64,000 bases of DNA from Strongylocentrotus droebachiensis (lineage: Eukaryota; Echinodermata; Echinoidea; Camarodonta; Strongylocentrotidae): NCBI GenBank assembly GCA_035222895.1, contig JAVYIG010007465.1, positions 37,725 to 101,724 of the forward strand. The letters run 5' to 3'. The translations under genes were made by a program, and so were the position numbers. This document shows, piece by piece, positions 14,601 through 22,496 of the stretch (position 1 is its first letter; each line of letters opens with the position of its first letter). Under the pieces are notes generated by a model. It worked only from the letters and a program-made list of their open reading frames with translations. It was not told the DNA's origin and ran no database searches.

Positions 14601-15306
14601 ATCGATTGATTTTTGCGATCATGATGTACCACAACCCTCTGTTCCTTGCCTTCTCTATTAGCACCACTCCCAGTTCTTTCACTCGTCTCTCTTCTAACAA
14701 TTTCTCTGCAAACTGTCCATCCAAAGTCTCCTCCCTCTTCCCCTACTCCTCCTTCCCACAATTTTCCCTGTCGAAATGAGATTTTCTAGGCCTTCTTTAA
14801 GTGTAACATGACCCATGAACTTCAACTGCCAAATCAAATACACCTTTAAACAGAAAGGATAATGTGCTACCTTTTCAGTGCAAAATGCGCTGGTTTTCTC
14901 TCCAAGCTTGACATCGTCAGGATTAAGGGTGGTATCCTGGAGGGCTATGTCTTCAATGTAGAACGGTCGGACAGTCTCCAGCTTGAGTTTGGTGCACTTC
15001 ATGGCCTTCCCACGCACCTGCAGGAGGCCTACATGCCTAGGGATTATGTGAGGGGAGGAGAGTTGGTGTGAATGAAAGAGAGATAAATGGATAAGTAGAT
15101 ATAGAAAGATAGTAATGGAAAGGACAGCAGGAGAGGAGAGGAGGATTGACAGAAAGAGAGAGAGAGGGGTGGGGTTGAGAAAGAAGGGGATGAGAGAGAG
15201 AGGGTGAGAGAGAAGAGGGTGAGAGAGAGAAAGTGAGAAAAATAAGGGGAAGAAGGAGATACCGGATAGAGAGAGAATGAGAAAGAAAGAGAGAGAGTGA
15301 GTGAGT

Positions 15307-15345
<39 letters not shown>

Positions 15346-18300
15346 TGGAGGGGGTATCACTTAATCAGAATTCAAATTCAGTTCACATTGAACTATTAAA
15401 GTTTTTCAAATTATAGGATTATCATCAAAACAAACAAACAAAAGGAGAAAAAAGCTACACAAAAAGAGGTTTACTATCAAAAATGATTTTAAAATGAGTT
15501 TTCAACTAGTGTTGTTTCAAAGGTATAATTATTTAATTGATATATACAATGATATGATTATATACATGGATTTTGACTTTTGTTAAAAATTTATATGTAT
15601 AAATATATAAATGCAGAAAAAAAATAAAACAGACCAACAAACAAAATAGGAAACAAAAATGAGTTTGATGTCCGTGTTGAGTCAAGGAAAAGGACTTACT
15701 TCGGCTCTGCTTCTCCAGGCGATAATGATGTGGCTATACTACTGCCAGGCTGGCTGATGAAGAAGTTCTGTGTAGCGTTCCATACAGGGTCAATAAGGCA
15801 TTCATGCTCGTGACCCCAAATGACCAGGTCAATGAAGTTGTCCAGGAACTGCTCGGGGATGTAGTTGTGCTCGCCATGCTTGGCTCTGGAAGATAGATAG
15901 GGAAACAGATTAGATAATAATAATAAAGTTAATAATAATAACGTTAATAATAGTAATAATAGTAATAATAATAGTAGTCTCTTCTTCTTATCGAGTCACT
16001 ACACAAGTCCCGTCCAGTGGTCCACACAGGCTTTGGCACTGCAGTTCACGGCTTCCAGGTCATCTTGGGTGCATGGCTCTGGCAGGTGTGGGCAGACTAG
16101 CAGGTGTTCCATTTTCTGTTCCTGGCCACATTCACATGCCGTTTGTTCATCTCCTAGACCCCACCTCTGCATTACGACTCTGCATCGTCCGTAGCCAGTT
16201 CTTAGGCGGTTAAGGCTTAGCCAGGAAGGCCAAGTCTCGCTGAAGCCGGATGGTAATAGTAGTAGTAGTAATCATGACACAATAAATAATTATAATAGTT
16301 GGTTGTTGTATAGCGCTCATGTCGGTCAGACTTGACTCTCCTGGCGCTCCACAATTATTACCCTAGCTTTAGCATGGCTGCCATCATGGCGCTCTAGCAT
16401 TTCAAGGAATTAATTCCTGCCAGGTACCCATTTACTTCACCCAGGTCGAGTGCGGCATAACATACTTTTTGTTTTAATTGCTGTATAGTGCTGGTGATTA
16501 TTGCACACTATTTAATTTTTAAAATTTGATAGTCTTAATAAATGAATAATTGCGTTCATCCAATCATATCATTAGGATCTAGGAGTGAATTGTATTAATT
16601 AAAAAATGACATTTGATAATAGGAGAAGGTTGATTAACAACATAAATAAGAGGGTCACCTGTTTTGATGGATGACAAAGATATTAAACCAGGAATCAGCA
16701 TTCTGTTTCGGTCTCAGCATGGAGATCTTTCCTGATAGAAACATCCGGTGAAGACGCTCATCTCGTATGGAACCTGTAACCATGGAAACCATTACATGGC
16801 ATTAAATAATGATGATGATGGTGGTGATGATGGTGACGAAGACAACGACGATGTTGATGATGGTGGTGATGACGAGGGTGGTGATGATGATGTAATAACG
16901 TATTCAAGCAACAGTATCATTACCCAGGTCACTGGATCCAAATAAAGTAACCGGTGTGTTGGCTCAGTCAGTAGAGCGTCCGCCTCACAACCGGGAGGTC
17001 GTGGGTTCGAACCCCGGCCGCGTCATACCAAAAGACGTTAAAAGACGGGAGTTGTTGCTACCTTGGTTGGCATTCATCAATAAAGGGATAGAGCAATGGT
17101 GGAGGGATGGTGGAGGGATGCCTTTTAGTTTTACTTATTTAGCCTGAACAGAAGCAATGCATGATGGAACACCAAATATTCTAAAATACAATAACAAGCC
17201 TGAAGAAGAGTGACAAACTTATATCGGAGGCGACAGAGAATTAAACTGGCAACTAGGCCTGTCTTATAAAGAATTTATATTAATCGCAACATATTTGCAA
17301 TTGATATCAATCACAACATGTACATAAGAGATAGGAGACTGCAAACTTGCGAATGATTGGAGGACTTGCGATTGATTTGGATCAATCGCAACTCTTTGTA
17401 AGACAGGGCTCTGGCCTGGAAGAGCTGGGGCAAACTTACCTAGTCCAAACGTAGCTAGCTTGGTTGTTCCTTTCTGAATGAGGATGGGGGAGATCTCGAC
17501 CGATTCCAGAGAGGTACTTTTACCAAAGTAGTTCACCAAGCCAGAGACACTCAGCATGTCAAGAGCACACAGATTACCCAGCTTCAAGTGCGTGTAGGGG
17601 AGAAAAAGATAATGACCTCTATTTATCATTCAAAGCCAAATAGTAGTCAGTGTCCGGGTTCATTGTATCATAATTGGCTGACAACAGATTTGGTTGTATT
17701 CTCTGAATCTCTGAAGCAGCGAACCTGTGGTCCCACCAGAAAATACCTCGACCTGCCTATATATCTTGAGTGGTGAGGGAAATCTGATATAAATTATACG
17801 ATGAGAATTCCATAAGGTGGTAGACTAGGGCACAGTGCATTTAATATACTAGCCTTGTCTGTCGTAAGAGTGAAGTCCACTCTTGGTGACCCGACACCTG
17901 TTATTAGGGAAACACCAGAATGGTGTCAAATTCCCCATCAAAACCTACTATCATGCGTCTTTAATTACATCAAATCCATCGGTCCCTTGGTTGCTTACTT
18001 ACATGTATACACATGCTTTCGTATTAGTCGAATAAACAAACTACCCAAAATATATTGGGGAGCAAATTGGAGAGTTGTCCGGCATTACAACTAATGAGCA
18101 TTGCCGTTTCGACTACCAGTACTTAGAAATTCCAACACATCAGTAGCCATTGCAACTTTCTCATTCACACTTTCTGATTTGTTCTGCTTTCTTTTATCGA
18201 AATTTGTGATTGAGGTTGGATATCCATTTAATACAGTTTTATTCATGGTCAGTAATGTGGTCAATTTAATTGTTTTGAGGTAGTGTAAACTCACCCCAGC

Positions 18301-21300
18301 AGGATCATCATGATTTCCATGTATAGAGAAGACGGGCATGTCAATATTCAGGTTTGCGTCTTCATAGTTCACACTGGGGAATCTAAGTCACGAAAGACAG
18401 AGAGCTTAGGGTTAGAAATCACTATCAAATGAAATAAAAAAGATTTTAAAAAGGGCATAGCACCCTTAAATGCCTCACCCTTTATAAAAACTATGAGAAT
18501 TATTTATGGAAAATATCTTTAATATTTTTGGAAAAGTATCTTTTATATTTTTGGAAAAGTATCTTTTTTTATTTTTTGGAAAAGTATCTTTTATATTTTT
18601 TGAAAAGTGTCTTTTATATTTTTTGAAAAGTGTATTTTATATTTTTGGAAAAATGTCTTTTATATTTTTGGAAAATTATCTATTATATTTTTCGGTCAAC
18701 AGCCTGGCGAAAGAAGACTACAAATTATGACTAATTAGTATATTCATGGAAAAATCATCATATTCAAATAGGTTGCTCTATTATCTCCCTTGCAAGCAGC
18801 TCGTCATCTGTTTTGTACCAAGAATGATAAACAGTAGGTTCTTTTTTTACCTTTCTGAATTAATCATTAGCTAAAATTAAGCCTCATCAAGATGCTTTTG
18901 CCAGCTCCATATTCGTCTTTTCGTGCAACTTCATTTCAATTTAAAACTTGTCTGCACTAGTTTGACCAGGAGTGATTAGACCACCCTGCAAGGTCATTAA
19001 CATGTTGCTATCTCATCAAATCAGCTCTCAATTAACATAAGATAAAAAGGATCATGGGGGACCAATGGTCACCGCTTAGGCATTGTTTTCTATATAGAGG
19101 GAGAAAGTAGCTTGAGGTAGTAGGGTGGGGCTTTAACTTACGGACTGGCTGCGAAGTTGACACTCTGATCGCTGAGGAACTCTATCTGGACCGGTCTGTC
19201 GCCCATGCAGTACTTCCTGAGTAAGGTCATGACCCCATGGAGGGTCTTCCTGGAGGGTTTGTTCTCATGAAAGAGGTCACCTCCAAGCAACACCATGTCA
19301 ACCTGAAACAGGCAAAGGGTCAAATGGTCAGTTGACCAATCTTATAAAACGGGTTCTAGAATGTAACAATCTCATTGGTCCGGTGACACCGTCCATGCGG
19401 CTGTGTATCATTCTTTCCTACCACTTCTACCATGCAGAATATTTGCCATAAAAAAAAGTGATATCCTATGGGTAAAAGTGATAAGGAACGCCTGGGATTG
19501 TGCCTATCTCTTCAAAGACACAAAGAAGTGGGCTTTCATGAGAAATTTGACACTGTTCAAGCGTTTACCCAATAACAGGTGTTGTCAATTATCAGGATTA
19601 GCCTTTAGTTTTATGACCAACAGGCTTTATACATTACAGTGCTCTGTCTTTTCGCCATATGGTAAAGTCCTTATCTGACATCGAGAGACAAGAAGGTAGT
19701 TCTTGATACGGTAGGCCTACAAGTTTGCTGTTTACAGACCTGTACAGCCATCAATGGCGTTTCCACGGTTCCACCAAGTCTGGTGTCAGCCAATTACGTA
19801 AGTACTGCACATGGTAACTCCGGGAAGCTCCAACACCGGCGCCAGCGGCGTCGGAGCTTCGGTTAAACTGTGCGAAAGGGCTTCTAAAAAATATTTTTCG
19901 GTGACATTATTGTTAAATCTGCAAAGGGAGTACTTACAATGTTTACATCATAGGGTGCACGAATCCTCAGGGCATAACAATGATCACTTCAATTCATAAT
20001 TTGAAGAAGTCTTCGATGGGAAAAAAAGGGTTATTCAGAGCCCTACTCAAACGATTCTTCGATGTAGCAGCGTCGATTCAAAATGGCGAAGAGACGGTAC
20101 GCATGCGCGGCAGAGCCGCAGAACGTATGAATATTCATGCGATCGAGCGCCGATCGCTCGAAATCGCTGAATATGCACGACTCACCGCTCTGTTTGTTCG
20201 AGTCGTGCATATTCAGCGTTTCGAGCGATCGGCGCTCGATGGCATGAATATTCATACTTTCTGCGGCTCTGCCGCGCATGCGTACCGTCTCTTCGCCATT
20301 TTGAATCGGCGCTGCTACATCGAAGAATCGTTTGAGTAGGGCTCTGAATAACCCTTTTTTTCCCATCGAAGACTTCTTCAAATTATGAATTGAAGTGATC
20401 ATTGTTATGCCCTGAGGATTCGTGCACCCTATGATGTAAACATTGTAAGTACTCCCTTTGCAGATTTAACAATAATGTCACCGAAATTTTTTTTTTAGAA
20501 GCCCCTTCGCACAGTTTAACCGAAGCTCCGACGCCGCTGGCGCCGGTGTTGGAGCTTCCCGGAGTTATGCACATGGGAACTTACGACCCACTGGTTGGTA
20601 TTCTCGAAAGCGAACTAACTTTAGTTCATGGTTTAATACACCGACTAAGTATGAAATGCTAAGTGTCAACATGAATATATTTTTGAATAATTCAATATAT
20701 CCCTAAATTAACATGATAACATAATTGTATCAAAGTTATATTGTTGTATATTAACTATGTCATTACATTTTATTTTAATTTAGTGACAGAATTAATTAAA
20801 AAACATATTCAGATGGACATTGGCATTCCATACTTAGTCGGTGGATTAAACCATGGACTAAAGTTAATCCGCGTTCAAGAATACCATCCATCAACTTTAA
20901 TTTAGTACCTTGTTTTTGCGTGCCAGCTGCAGGATCTCCTCAAAGGTGTTGATGGAGTCGCTGTGACGGATGGAATCTTTCTCCATGTATCCTACGTGAC
21001 AGTCTGTAGCCACCAGGATCTTAATGGTGTTTTCATCTACTTCATCCATGTTCCTAAGATATTAATCGAAAAGTAAACATTCTTTACCCTTTCATTCCCA
21101 TCATTCATTGGATCATTATAAAAATTGTGATTATTATTATTATTATTATTTATTATAATCATAATTATCATTATCATGAAATAAATCAGTTTTAGAAAGT
21201 TTTAGAAAACATTTCCAAGGAGAGTCAAAGTCCTGGCTCACACACTATTTTCTTGTGTCAAGATGAAATCGGAATCATCATAGAGATTTACCAGATATTT

Positions 21301-21817
21301 TATATTTATTCTCCTGTGGGAATCTTTTTCTTTGTTTTTTTTAAAGTAAGTGCAGTATATGAAATACCAAAGTAGAGACCTGCTGAAGATCATAGTGATA
21401 CATTTTGTATAAAGCTCTCTTACATCCATGCTTCAGTCTCTGGTACGGGTTGCAATCCTTGCAACAGCACCAATTTCCTTCAGCAAAAAATGATATATAT
21501 CTGCCACACTCGATAAGAATGTAGTGAACAGGTATTTTGTAGGATTTTTTCCTTACACGCACTGAGTGCTACAGCTGCCAGAGCTAAATCAGGGGTAATG
21601 CATAGGGGAAATGCATAGAGATATTGTACCATACCGTGGTATGCGCTATACAAGAATGGACAATTGTTAAAATATAGACTTTTTGACTCTTCAATTGTTT
21701 AATGCACATAGGTTTAATACAGGAGCCACTCAGTTCCAGGTCTCAATGGGTTAACATGACAAAGAAGGGCAATACTTACCCAGGTACCTGCTGAACCTCA
21801 TCATCAGAATTGGCCAT
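2609..21817 (-). CDS. MRE11: MRE11 double-strand-break repair nuclease, 18 coding exons
   Basis: MRE11 is the Mn-dependent 3'-5' exonuclease and endonuclease of the nuclear MRE11-RAD50-NBS1 complex, which senses and resects DNA double-strand breaks, supports meiosis and telomeres and activates ATM. Eighteen exons join in frame to 691 codons plus stop; the human protein is 708 residues. Phosphoesterase motifs are all visible: D-C-H at residues 30-32, [11 protein letters not shown] at 68-78, HGNHDDP at 136-142, HQNR at 227-230 and GHEHE at 254-258. The capping and RAD50-binding region follows, then an acidic stretch, a Gly-Arg-rich (GAR) segment at about 565-608 and a C-terminal SDDPF motif. 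The start at 21817 encodes [13 protein letters not shown]; a pyrimidine-rich acceptor (TTGCAG) lies 24 bases upstream of it, so a noncoding first exon is likely. Every exon has GT and AG borders and phases agree throughout, with no frameshift or missing catalytic residue. Confidence 0.96.
2722..2885 (+). repeat. Dispersed repeat shared with 18.94-19.11 kb
   Basis: Shares long stretches with 18944-19110, for example CCCTGCAAGGTCA, CATCAAATMAGCTCTCAAT and GGCATTGTTT..TATATAGAGGG. A SINE follows directly at 2886 in this copy but not in the other. Both copies are in MRE11 introns. Confidence 0.65.
2886..3175 (+). mobile_element. tRNA-derived SINE, full length
   Basis: The head has box A-like (GTCTAGTGGATACC) and box B-like (AAGGTTCAAGTCCC) Pol III promoter elements. 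The shared body follows (CTTTGGCAAGACATTAATCTAC), then AGCTATATAAATGG and an ATT-repeat tail. Related copies lie at 10556, 12373 and 14105, with reversed pieces at 16285 and 52990. Confidence 0.75.
3229..3780 (+). repeat. Tandem duplication, ~237-bp unit, second copy interrupted
   Basis: The block from ACTACAGATTGGTGACATTTG (3236) recurs from 3472, and TTGCAATGGAAATCACRCCAT occurs at 3368 and 3699. The second copy carries about 90 extra bases (near 3595-3695). It lies in the last MRE11 introns. Confidence 0.7.
3813..3849 (-). CDS. MRE11: MRE11 coding exon 17 (micro-exon)
   Basis: A 37-base exon, residues 655-667 ([12 protein letters not shown]), with acceptor TTTAG and donor GTAAGT. It probably carries a basic nuclear-localisation patch. 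It is too short to stand out as an open frame and is called from splice sites and phase. Confidence 0.8.
3969..4114 (+). mobile_element. Small foldback MITE (GGCCC...GGGCC type)
   Basis: Ends GGCCCTTTTTCATCAAACTTG and CAAGTTTTATGAAACAGGGCC are inverted repeats. It resembles the neighbouring copy at 4143 but is more diverged. Confidence 0.6.
4143..4293 (+). mobile_element. Small foldback MITE, copy also in ERF intron
   Basis: Begins GGGGCCCGTTCACAAAGG and ends CTTGTGAAACACCCCCCAG-like. The inside (TGCTGATAACCAATCAGAAG, then CAAGGATTTCA) is nearly identical to 34162-34307 in the ERF gene, so the same family inserted in both genes. Confidence 0.7.
4418..4482 (-). CDS. MRE11: MRE11 coding exon 16
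   Basis: Encodes residues 634-655, [20 protein letters not shown]. The sequence is little conserved, but its frame, phase and GTGAGT donor fit between exons 15 and 17. Confidence 0.82.
4878..5014 (-). CDS. MRE11: MRE11 coding exon 15 (GAR end)
   Basis: Encodes residues 588-633. It continues the GAR segment ([14 protein letters not shown]) and then a Ser/Thr-rich linker. Acceptor CACAG, donor GTAAGA. Confidence 0.9.
5585..6120 (+). repeat. 28-bp minisatellite, about 19 copies
   Basis: A head-to-tail array of a 28-base unit containing TTTCTTTACCCCCTTCTAAC. Copies are almost identical; single changes give CCCCCC near 5680, ACCCCTTTC near 5935 and CTTTCC near 5695 and 6115. It is pyrimidine-rich on this strand and lies in the MRE11 intron between exons 14 and 15. 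The open frame through its first copies is not a gene. Confidence 0.95.
6566..6740 (-). CDS. MRE11: MRE11 coding exon 14 (GAR start)
   Basis: Encodes residues 530-588: an acidic linker, then [16 protein letters not shown], the start of the Gly-Arg-rich segment. In vertebrate MRE11 the GAR motif is arginine-methylated and needed for DNA binding. Confidence 0.9.
6818..6952 (+). mobile_element. 135-bp foldback MITE
   Basis: Arms GGGGCCCATTCCTCAAAACC and GGTTTCGAGGAACAGGCCCC are inverted, and the pairing continues inward through ATCATAAGTCTAACTTCTTG and its complement. It is a near-complete hairpin, 77 bases from MRE11 exon 14. Confidence 0.75.
7660..7725 (-). CDS. MRE11: MRE11 coding exon 13
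   Basis: A short exon of 22 codons, residues 508-529 ([10 protein letters not shown]...EVKA). A near-perfect intronic hairpin begins only 15 bases upstream of its acceptor. Confidence 0.88.
7742..7819 (+). repeat. 35-bp-arm hairpin beside MRE11 exon 13 acceptor
   Basis: The left arm runs GGTAGATAGATAGTAACAG to AAAGGTAGAT. The right arm is its reverse complement except for one missing 4-base AGAT step, and the loop is about 4 bases. On the gene strand it ends 15 bases upstream of the acceptor AG, over the expected branch-point region. Confidence 0.85.
8662..8829 (-). CDS. MRE11: MRE11 coding exon 12
   Basis: Encodes residues 452-507: [20 protein letters not shown], then a charged helical stretch ending in HIDDE. 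It matches the human [20 protein letters not shown] region. Acceptor TGTAG, donor GTATGT. Confidence 0.94.
9007..9935 (-). mobile_element. LINE relic: C-terminal reverse-transcriptase tail
   Basis: A minus-strand frame of 225 codons (9007-9684) includes [42 protein letters not shown] and [12 protein letters not shown]. These are typical of the region downstream of the RT domain in non-LTR retrotransposons. Upstream, up to about 9935, the same element continues in a shifted and broken frame. No RT catalytic FADD-type motif is present, so it is 5'-truncated and inactive. It lies in the MRE11 intron between exons 11 and 12. Confidence 0.85.
10556..10765 (+). mobile_element. SINE 3' part
   Basis: Contains CACATCTGCCACACTCCACC, AAATGGGTACCTGGC and GAAATGCTAGAGCGCC, matching the SINE body at 14105, and ends in an ATT-repeat tail. 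The tRNA-like head is missing or unrecognisable. Confidence 0.65.
10777..10880 (-). CDS. MRE11: MRE11 coding exon 11
   Basis: Encodes residues 417-451, including the segment [16 protein letters not shown], which matches the human RVEDLVKQYFQTAEK block in the RAD50-binding region. Confidence 0.94.
11260..11459 (-). mobile_element. MITE, AAAGATAAAGTTGAG family (reverse copy)
   Basis: Read on the minus strand it begins TTTAAAGATAAAGTTGAG and continues through GCGATTGCACTGTGAAAG and TGGTGTGTACTGCAAG to CACTGTACACATAAAGATG, as in copy 1 at 1549. The far end is not clear; it may extend to about 11075. Confidence 0.65.
11550..11770 (+). repeat. Imperfect GAT/GAN trinucleotide tract
   Basis: About 220 bases dominated by GATGAT, GATAAT and GAGGAG. 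It stays open in several frames (Asp/Glu-rich or Ile-rich) but lies between MRE11 exons 10 and 11 on the opposite strand and has no codon pattern beyond the repeat. Not a gene. Confidence 0.75.
11813..11939 (-). CDS. MRE11: MRE11 coding exon 10
   Basis: Encodes residues 375-417, starting VDYSGGF and including [20 protein letters not shown], a well conserved part of the capping domain. Acceptor TGTAG, donor GTGAGT. Confidence 0.95.
12373..12690 (+). mobile_element. tRNA-derived SINE, diverged
   Basis: Box B-like GGTCATGGGTTCGATCC is followed by the body landmark TTTGGCAAGGCATTAATCTAC, then AGCGCTATATAAATCC and an ATT-rich tail. It ends about 25 bases from MRE11 exon 9. Confidence 0.65.
12716..12796 (-). 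CDS. MRE11: MRE11 coding exon 9
   Basis: Encodes residues 348-374 ([19 protein letters not shown] to PLIRLR), exactly 27 codons, phase 0 at both ends. The donor is GTATGT. It continues into the conserved VDYSGGF of exon 10. Confidence 0.94.
12848..13170 (+). mobile_element. LINE relic, degenerate C-terminal tail
   Basis: The plus-strand frame at 12848-13099 reads [12 protein letters not shown], then [20 protein letters not shown]. This fits the 'W-GHV-RM ... GRP-RGRP--W-D' tail of non-LTR retrotransposons. The Trp and other residues are altered and the frame stops early. It belongs to a different family from the 9-kb relic. Confidence 0.6.
13274..13735 (+). mobile_element. TTTGGTCTA-repeat element with inverted ends
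   Basis: The ends GTGCTGTTTGGTCTAC and GTAGACCAAACAGC are inverted repeats about 460 bases apart. The inside is built from more than 20 variants of CATTTGGTCTAAT and CTACCAAATTGGTCTAT. It looks like a MITE whose interior was made by amplifying its own terminal motif. Confidence 0.7.
14105..14392 (+). mobile_element. tRNA-derived SINE, full length
   Basis: Head with box A (TGGTCGAGTGGTTACG) and box B (CGCGGTTCAAGTCCCGCC), body TTTGGCAAGACATTGATCTAC and GAAATGCTAGAGCGCC, then GCGCTATATAAAAG and an ATT tail. The best-preserved member of the family in the window. Confidence 0.8.
14871..15036 (-). CDS. MRE11: MRE11 coding exon 8
   Basis: Encodes residues 292-347. I placed the acceptor at CCCTAG just before GCATG because the phase then yields [11 protein letters not shown], matching the conserved HVGLLR block; the later CTGCAG site would drop that block and break the frame. 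Capping domain. Confidence 0.92.
15060..15345 (+). repeat. GA-rich microsatellite
   Basis: Imperfect GA, GAGT and GAGAGG repeats ending in an uninterrupted (GA)n of about 34 bases at 15308-15341. It lies about 25 bases upstream of the MRE11 exon 8 acceptor on the gene strand, where it reads as a long pyrimidine tract. Confidence 0.85.
15700..15885 (-). CDS. MRE11: MRE11 coding exon 7 (motif V)
   Basis: Encodes residues 230-292 including [20 protein letters not shown]; His255 and His257 are the motif V metal ligands. [18 protein letters not shown] follows. The 3' end is phase 2 (AA|GTAAGT). Confidence 0.97.
15999..16254 (-). mobile_element. LINE relic: terminal Cys-His tail
   Basis: The minus strand reads [20 protein letters not shown], then [20 protein letters not shown], ending in TAG at 15999. 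The [12 protein letters not shown]-x-Q-x-MEH and CP pattern is the C-terminal tail of Jockey/CR1-like retrotransposon polyproteins. Only about 85 codons remain; it is flanked by TAA/TAG-rich microsatellite. Confidence 0.75.
16285..16455 (-). mobile_element. SINE 3' part, reverse
   Basis: The minus strand contains AAATGGGTACCTGGCAGGAA, GAAATGCTAGAGCGCC and a reversed ATT tail. It is the same SINE family as at 14105. Confidence 0.6.
16659..16773 (-). CDS. MRE11: MRE11 coding exon 6 (motif IV)
   Basis: Encodes residues 192-230, from [11 protein letters not shown] to [11 protein letters not shown], where His227 belongs to motif IV. Acceptor TTACAG, donor GTGACC. Confidence 0.96.
16807..16893 (+). 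repeat. GAT/GGT trinucleotide tract
   Basis: Imperfect GATGATGGT repeats of about 87 bases, 34 bases upstream (gene strand) of MRE11 exon 6. The Asp-rich plus-strand frame is a repeat artefact. Confidence 0.7.
16950..17120 (+). mobile_element. SINE with tRNA-Val(CAC)-like head
   Basis: TGGCTCAGTCAGTAGAGCG (D-arm, box A), CCGCCTCACAACCGG (anticodon-like CAC) and GTGGGTTCGAACCCC (T-arm, box B) follow tRNA order. The acceptor ends do not pair well, so a SINE head is more likely than a working tRNA. The body differs from the ATT-tailed SINEs. Confidence 0.65.
17440..17581 (-). CDS. MRE11: MRE11 coding exon 5
   Basis: Encodes residues 145-192 ([20 protein letters not shown] onward to LATFGLG), the dimer-forming part of the nuclease domain. 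The acceptor is TTGAAG and the donor GTAAGT. Confidence 0.96.
18295..18382 (-). CDS. MRE11: MRE11 coding exon 4 (motif III)
   Basis: Encodes residues 115-144, containing [19 protein letters not shown] followed by NHDDPAG. His139 corresponds to the human active-site His129. The donor is GTGAGT after a complete Gly codon. Confidence 0.97.
18506..18692 (+). repeat. 23-bp tandem repeat, about 8 copies
   Basis: Unit TATCTTTTATATTTTTGGAA plus AAG, with single-base variants (GTGTCTT, AATGTCTT). It lies in the MRE11 intron between exons 3 and 4. The 74-codon frame through it (FGKVSFIF repeats) is repeat-derived. Confidence 0.85.
18944..19110 (+). repeat. Dispersed repeat, second copy of 2722-2885
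   Basis: Matches the 2.7-kb copy over about 165 bases at roughly 75-80% by eye. It ends about 30 bases from MRE11 exon 3. Confidence 0.65.
19142..19302 (-). CDS. MRE11: MRE11 coding exon 3 (motif II)
   Basis: Encodes residues 62-115 with [16 protein letters not shown] (motif II) and the conserved [11 protein letters not shown] and LSDQSVNF blocks. Acceptor TTTCAG, donor GTAAGT, phase 2 at the 3' end. Confidence 0.97.
19815..20567 (+). mobile_element. 753-bp foldback transposon with 9-bp target duplication
   Basis: Two arms of about 360 bases, nearly identical and inverted, surround a centre of about 18 bases near 20190. The element starts TAACTCCGGGAAGCTCC and ends in the reverse complement. 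TGCACATGG occurs directly outside both ends (19806-19814 and 20568-20576), a 9-bp target-site duplication. Long terminal inverted repeats with 9-bp duplications fit a Mutator-like (MULE) non-autonomous element. The mirrored 119- and 62/63-codon frames on the two strands come from the arms and are not genes. It lies in the MRE11 intron between exons 2 and 3. Confidence 0.9.
20909..21053 (-). CDS. MRE11: MRE11 coding exon 2 (motif I)
   Basis: Encodes residues 13-61 including [15 protein letters not shown], which carries the metal-binding Asp30 and His32 of phosphoesterase motif I. The acceptor is CTTAG and the donor GTACTA. The 9-bp-duplication palindrome sits in the intron after this exon. Confidence 0.95.
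21780..21817 (-). CDS. MRE11: MRE11 coding exon 1
   Basis: Encodes residues 1-13, ending GG before donor GTAAGT (phase 2). It supplies a short acidic N-terminus like that of other animal MRE11 proteins. An alternative downstream Met at residue 15 is also possible. Confidence 0.85.
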
Positions 21818-22014
21818 TGCAGATCCTATCTTCCTCCTGCAATCAAACAAAAAGTGGATCTGCTCTCAACAAAGTTTCAAAATCCATTTACATCTCATTA
21901 AGAGGTGAAACAGGAAAACAACAACAATGGTTGCTGCTTTCCAGGAGGCCACCCTTTTGTAGCTTCCAGAATGCTTTAATCTGTAGGAGCATGGTTTTTA
22001 TTTCATTTACATAC

Positions 22015-22302
22015 CAGTTCAGTTTGCACTGTTTGGTGTCATCTGCACCACCACCTGCTAGCTGTCACAACACATCCCATCCCAGTTGAATTTGGAATAC
22101 TGTAGCTGCTTCAGGGACTATGTCGTCAAGGTTCAACGTTCAACTGCCCCCTCATAAAACAACCGACCAACTGAAAACTACAGCCTTAGGGGATTAGTAG
22201 AAATATAACGTCATTACGAACTTGTAGCTCGTGCACAGTTTTTCCTTCATAATCATTTTGCCTTCGGTGTAGATTAGAAGGAATGAGATTTAGATGACGT
22301 CA
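22015..22302 (-). promoter_or_regulatory. Likely MRE11 promoter and noncoding first exon region
   Basis: Coding exon 1 is preceded by an acceptor at about 21840, so transcription should begin upstream. A plausible donor (CTG|GTATGT on the minus strand) lies at 22015. A perfect CRE, TGACGTCA, at 22295-22302 abuts the NRF1-like half site CATGCGCA (22301-22308). Both are usual in promoters of animal DNA-repair genes. Exact start site unknown. Confidence 0.45.
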
Positions 22303-22411
22303 TGCGCAGCGAGAGTTAAAATAACGCTTGCAAGATTTTCAACATGGATGTCGATTTTGACCCATAATTTCCTGAAAATGGACCATTAAACAGATTTATC
22401 CAGTCAAGATG
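22303..22411 (+). other. Possible divergent plus-strand first exon
   Basis: Downstream of the CRE on the plus strand, CAAGATG|GTAAGT at 22405-22416 would be an exon ending exactly on an ATG. A divergent transcript sharing the MRE11 promoter is possible, but no downstream plus-strand exon was recognised. Confidence 0.25.
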
Positions 22412-22496
22412 GTAAGTGGAACCGATGTAGATAGCCTAGGCCTAATTTTGAAATCGGGCCAAAAATTTCTCAACGACTCAGCCAGCCGCTGAAAAA

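Noticed and set aside
16950..17030. Functional tRNA-Val gene
   Set aside because: The D and T arms look right but the acceptor stem does not pair and a SINE-like body follows, so a SINE head is more likely.
19116..19133. TGAGGTAGTAGG, identical to the first 12 bases of let-7
   Set aside because: The rest of the mature sequence differs, no complementary arm follows, and it lies 9 bases from MRE11 exon 3, at the end of a dispersed repeat. Chance match.
19980..20402. Identical 119-codon frames on both strands
   Set aside because: They mirror each other because they lie in the arms of a foldback element; no homology or codon signal.
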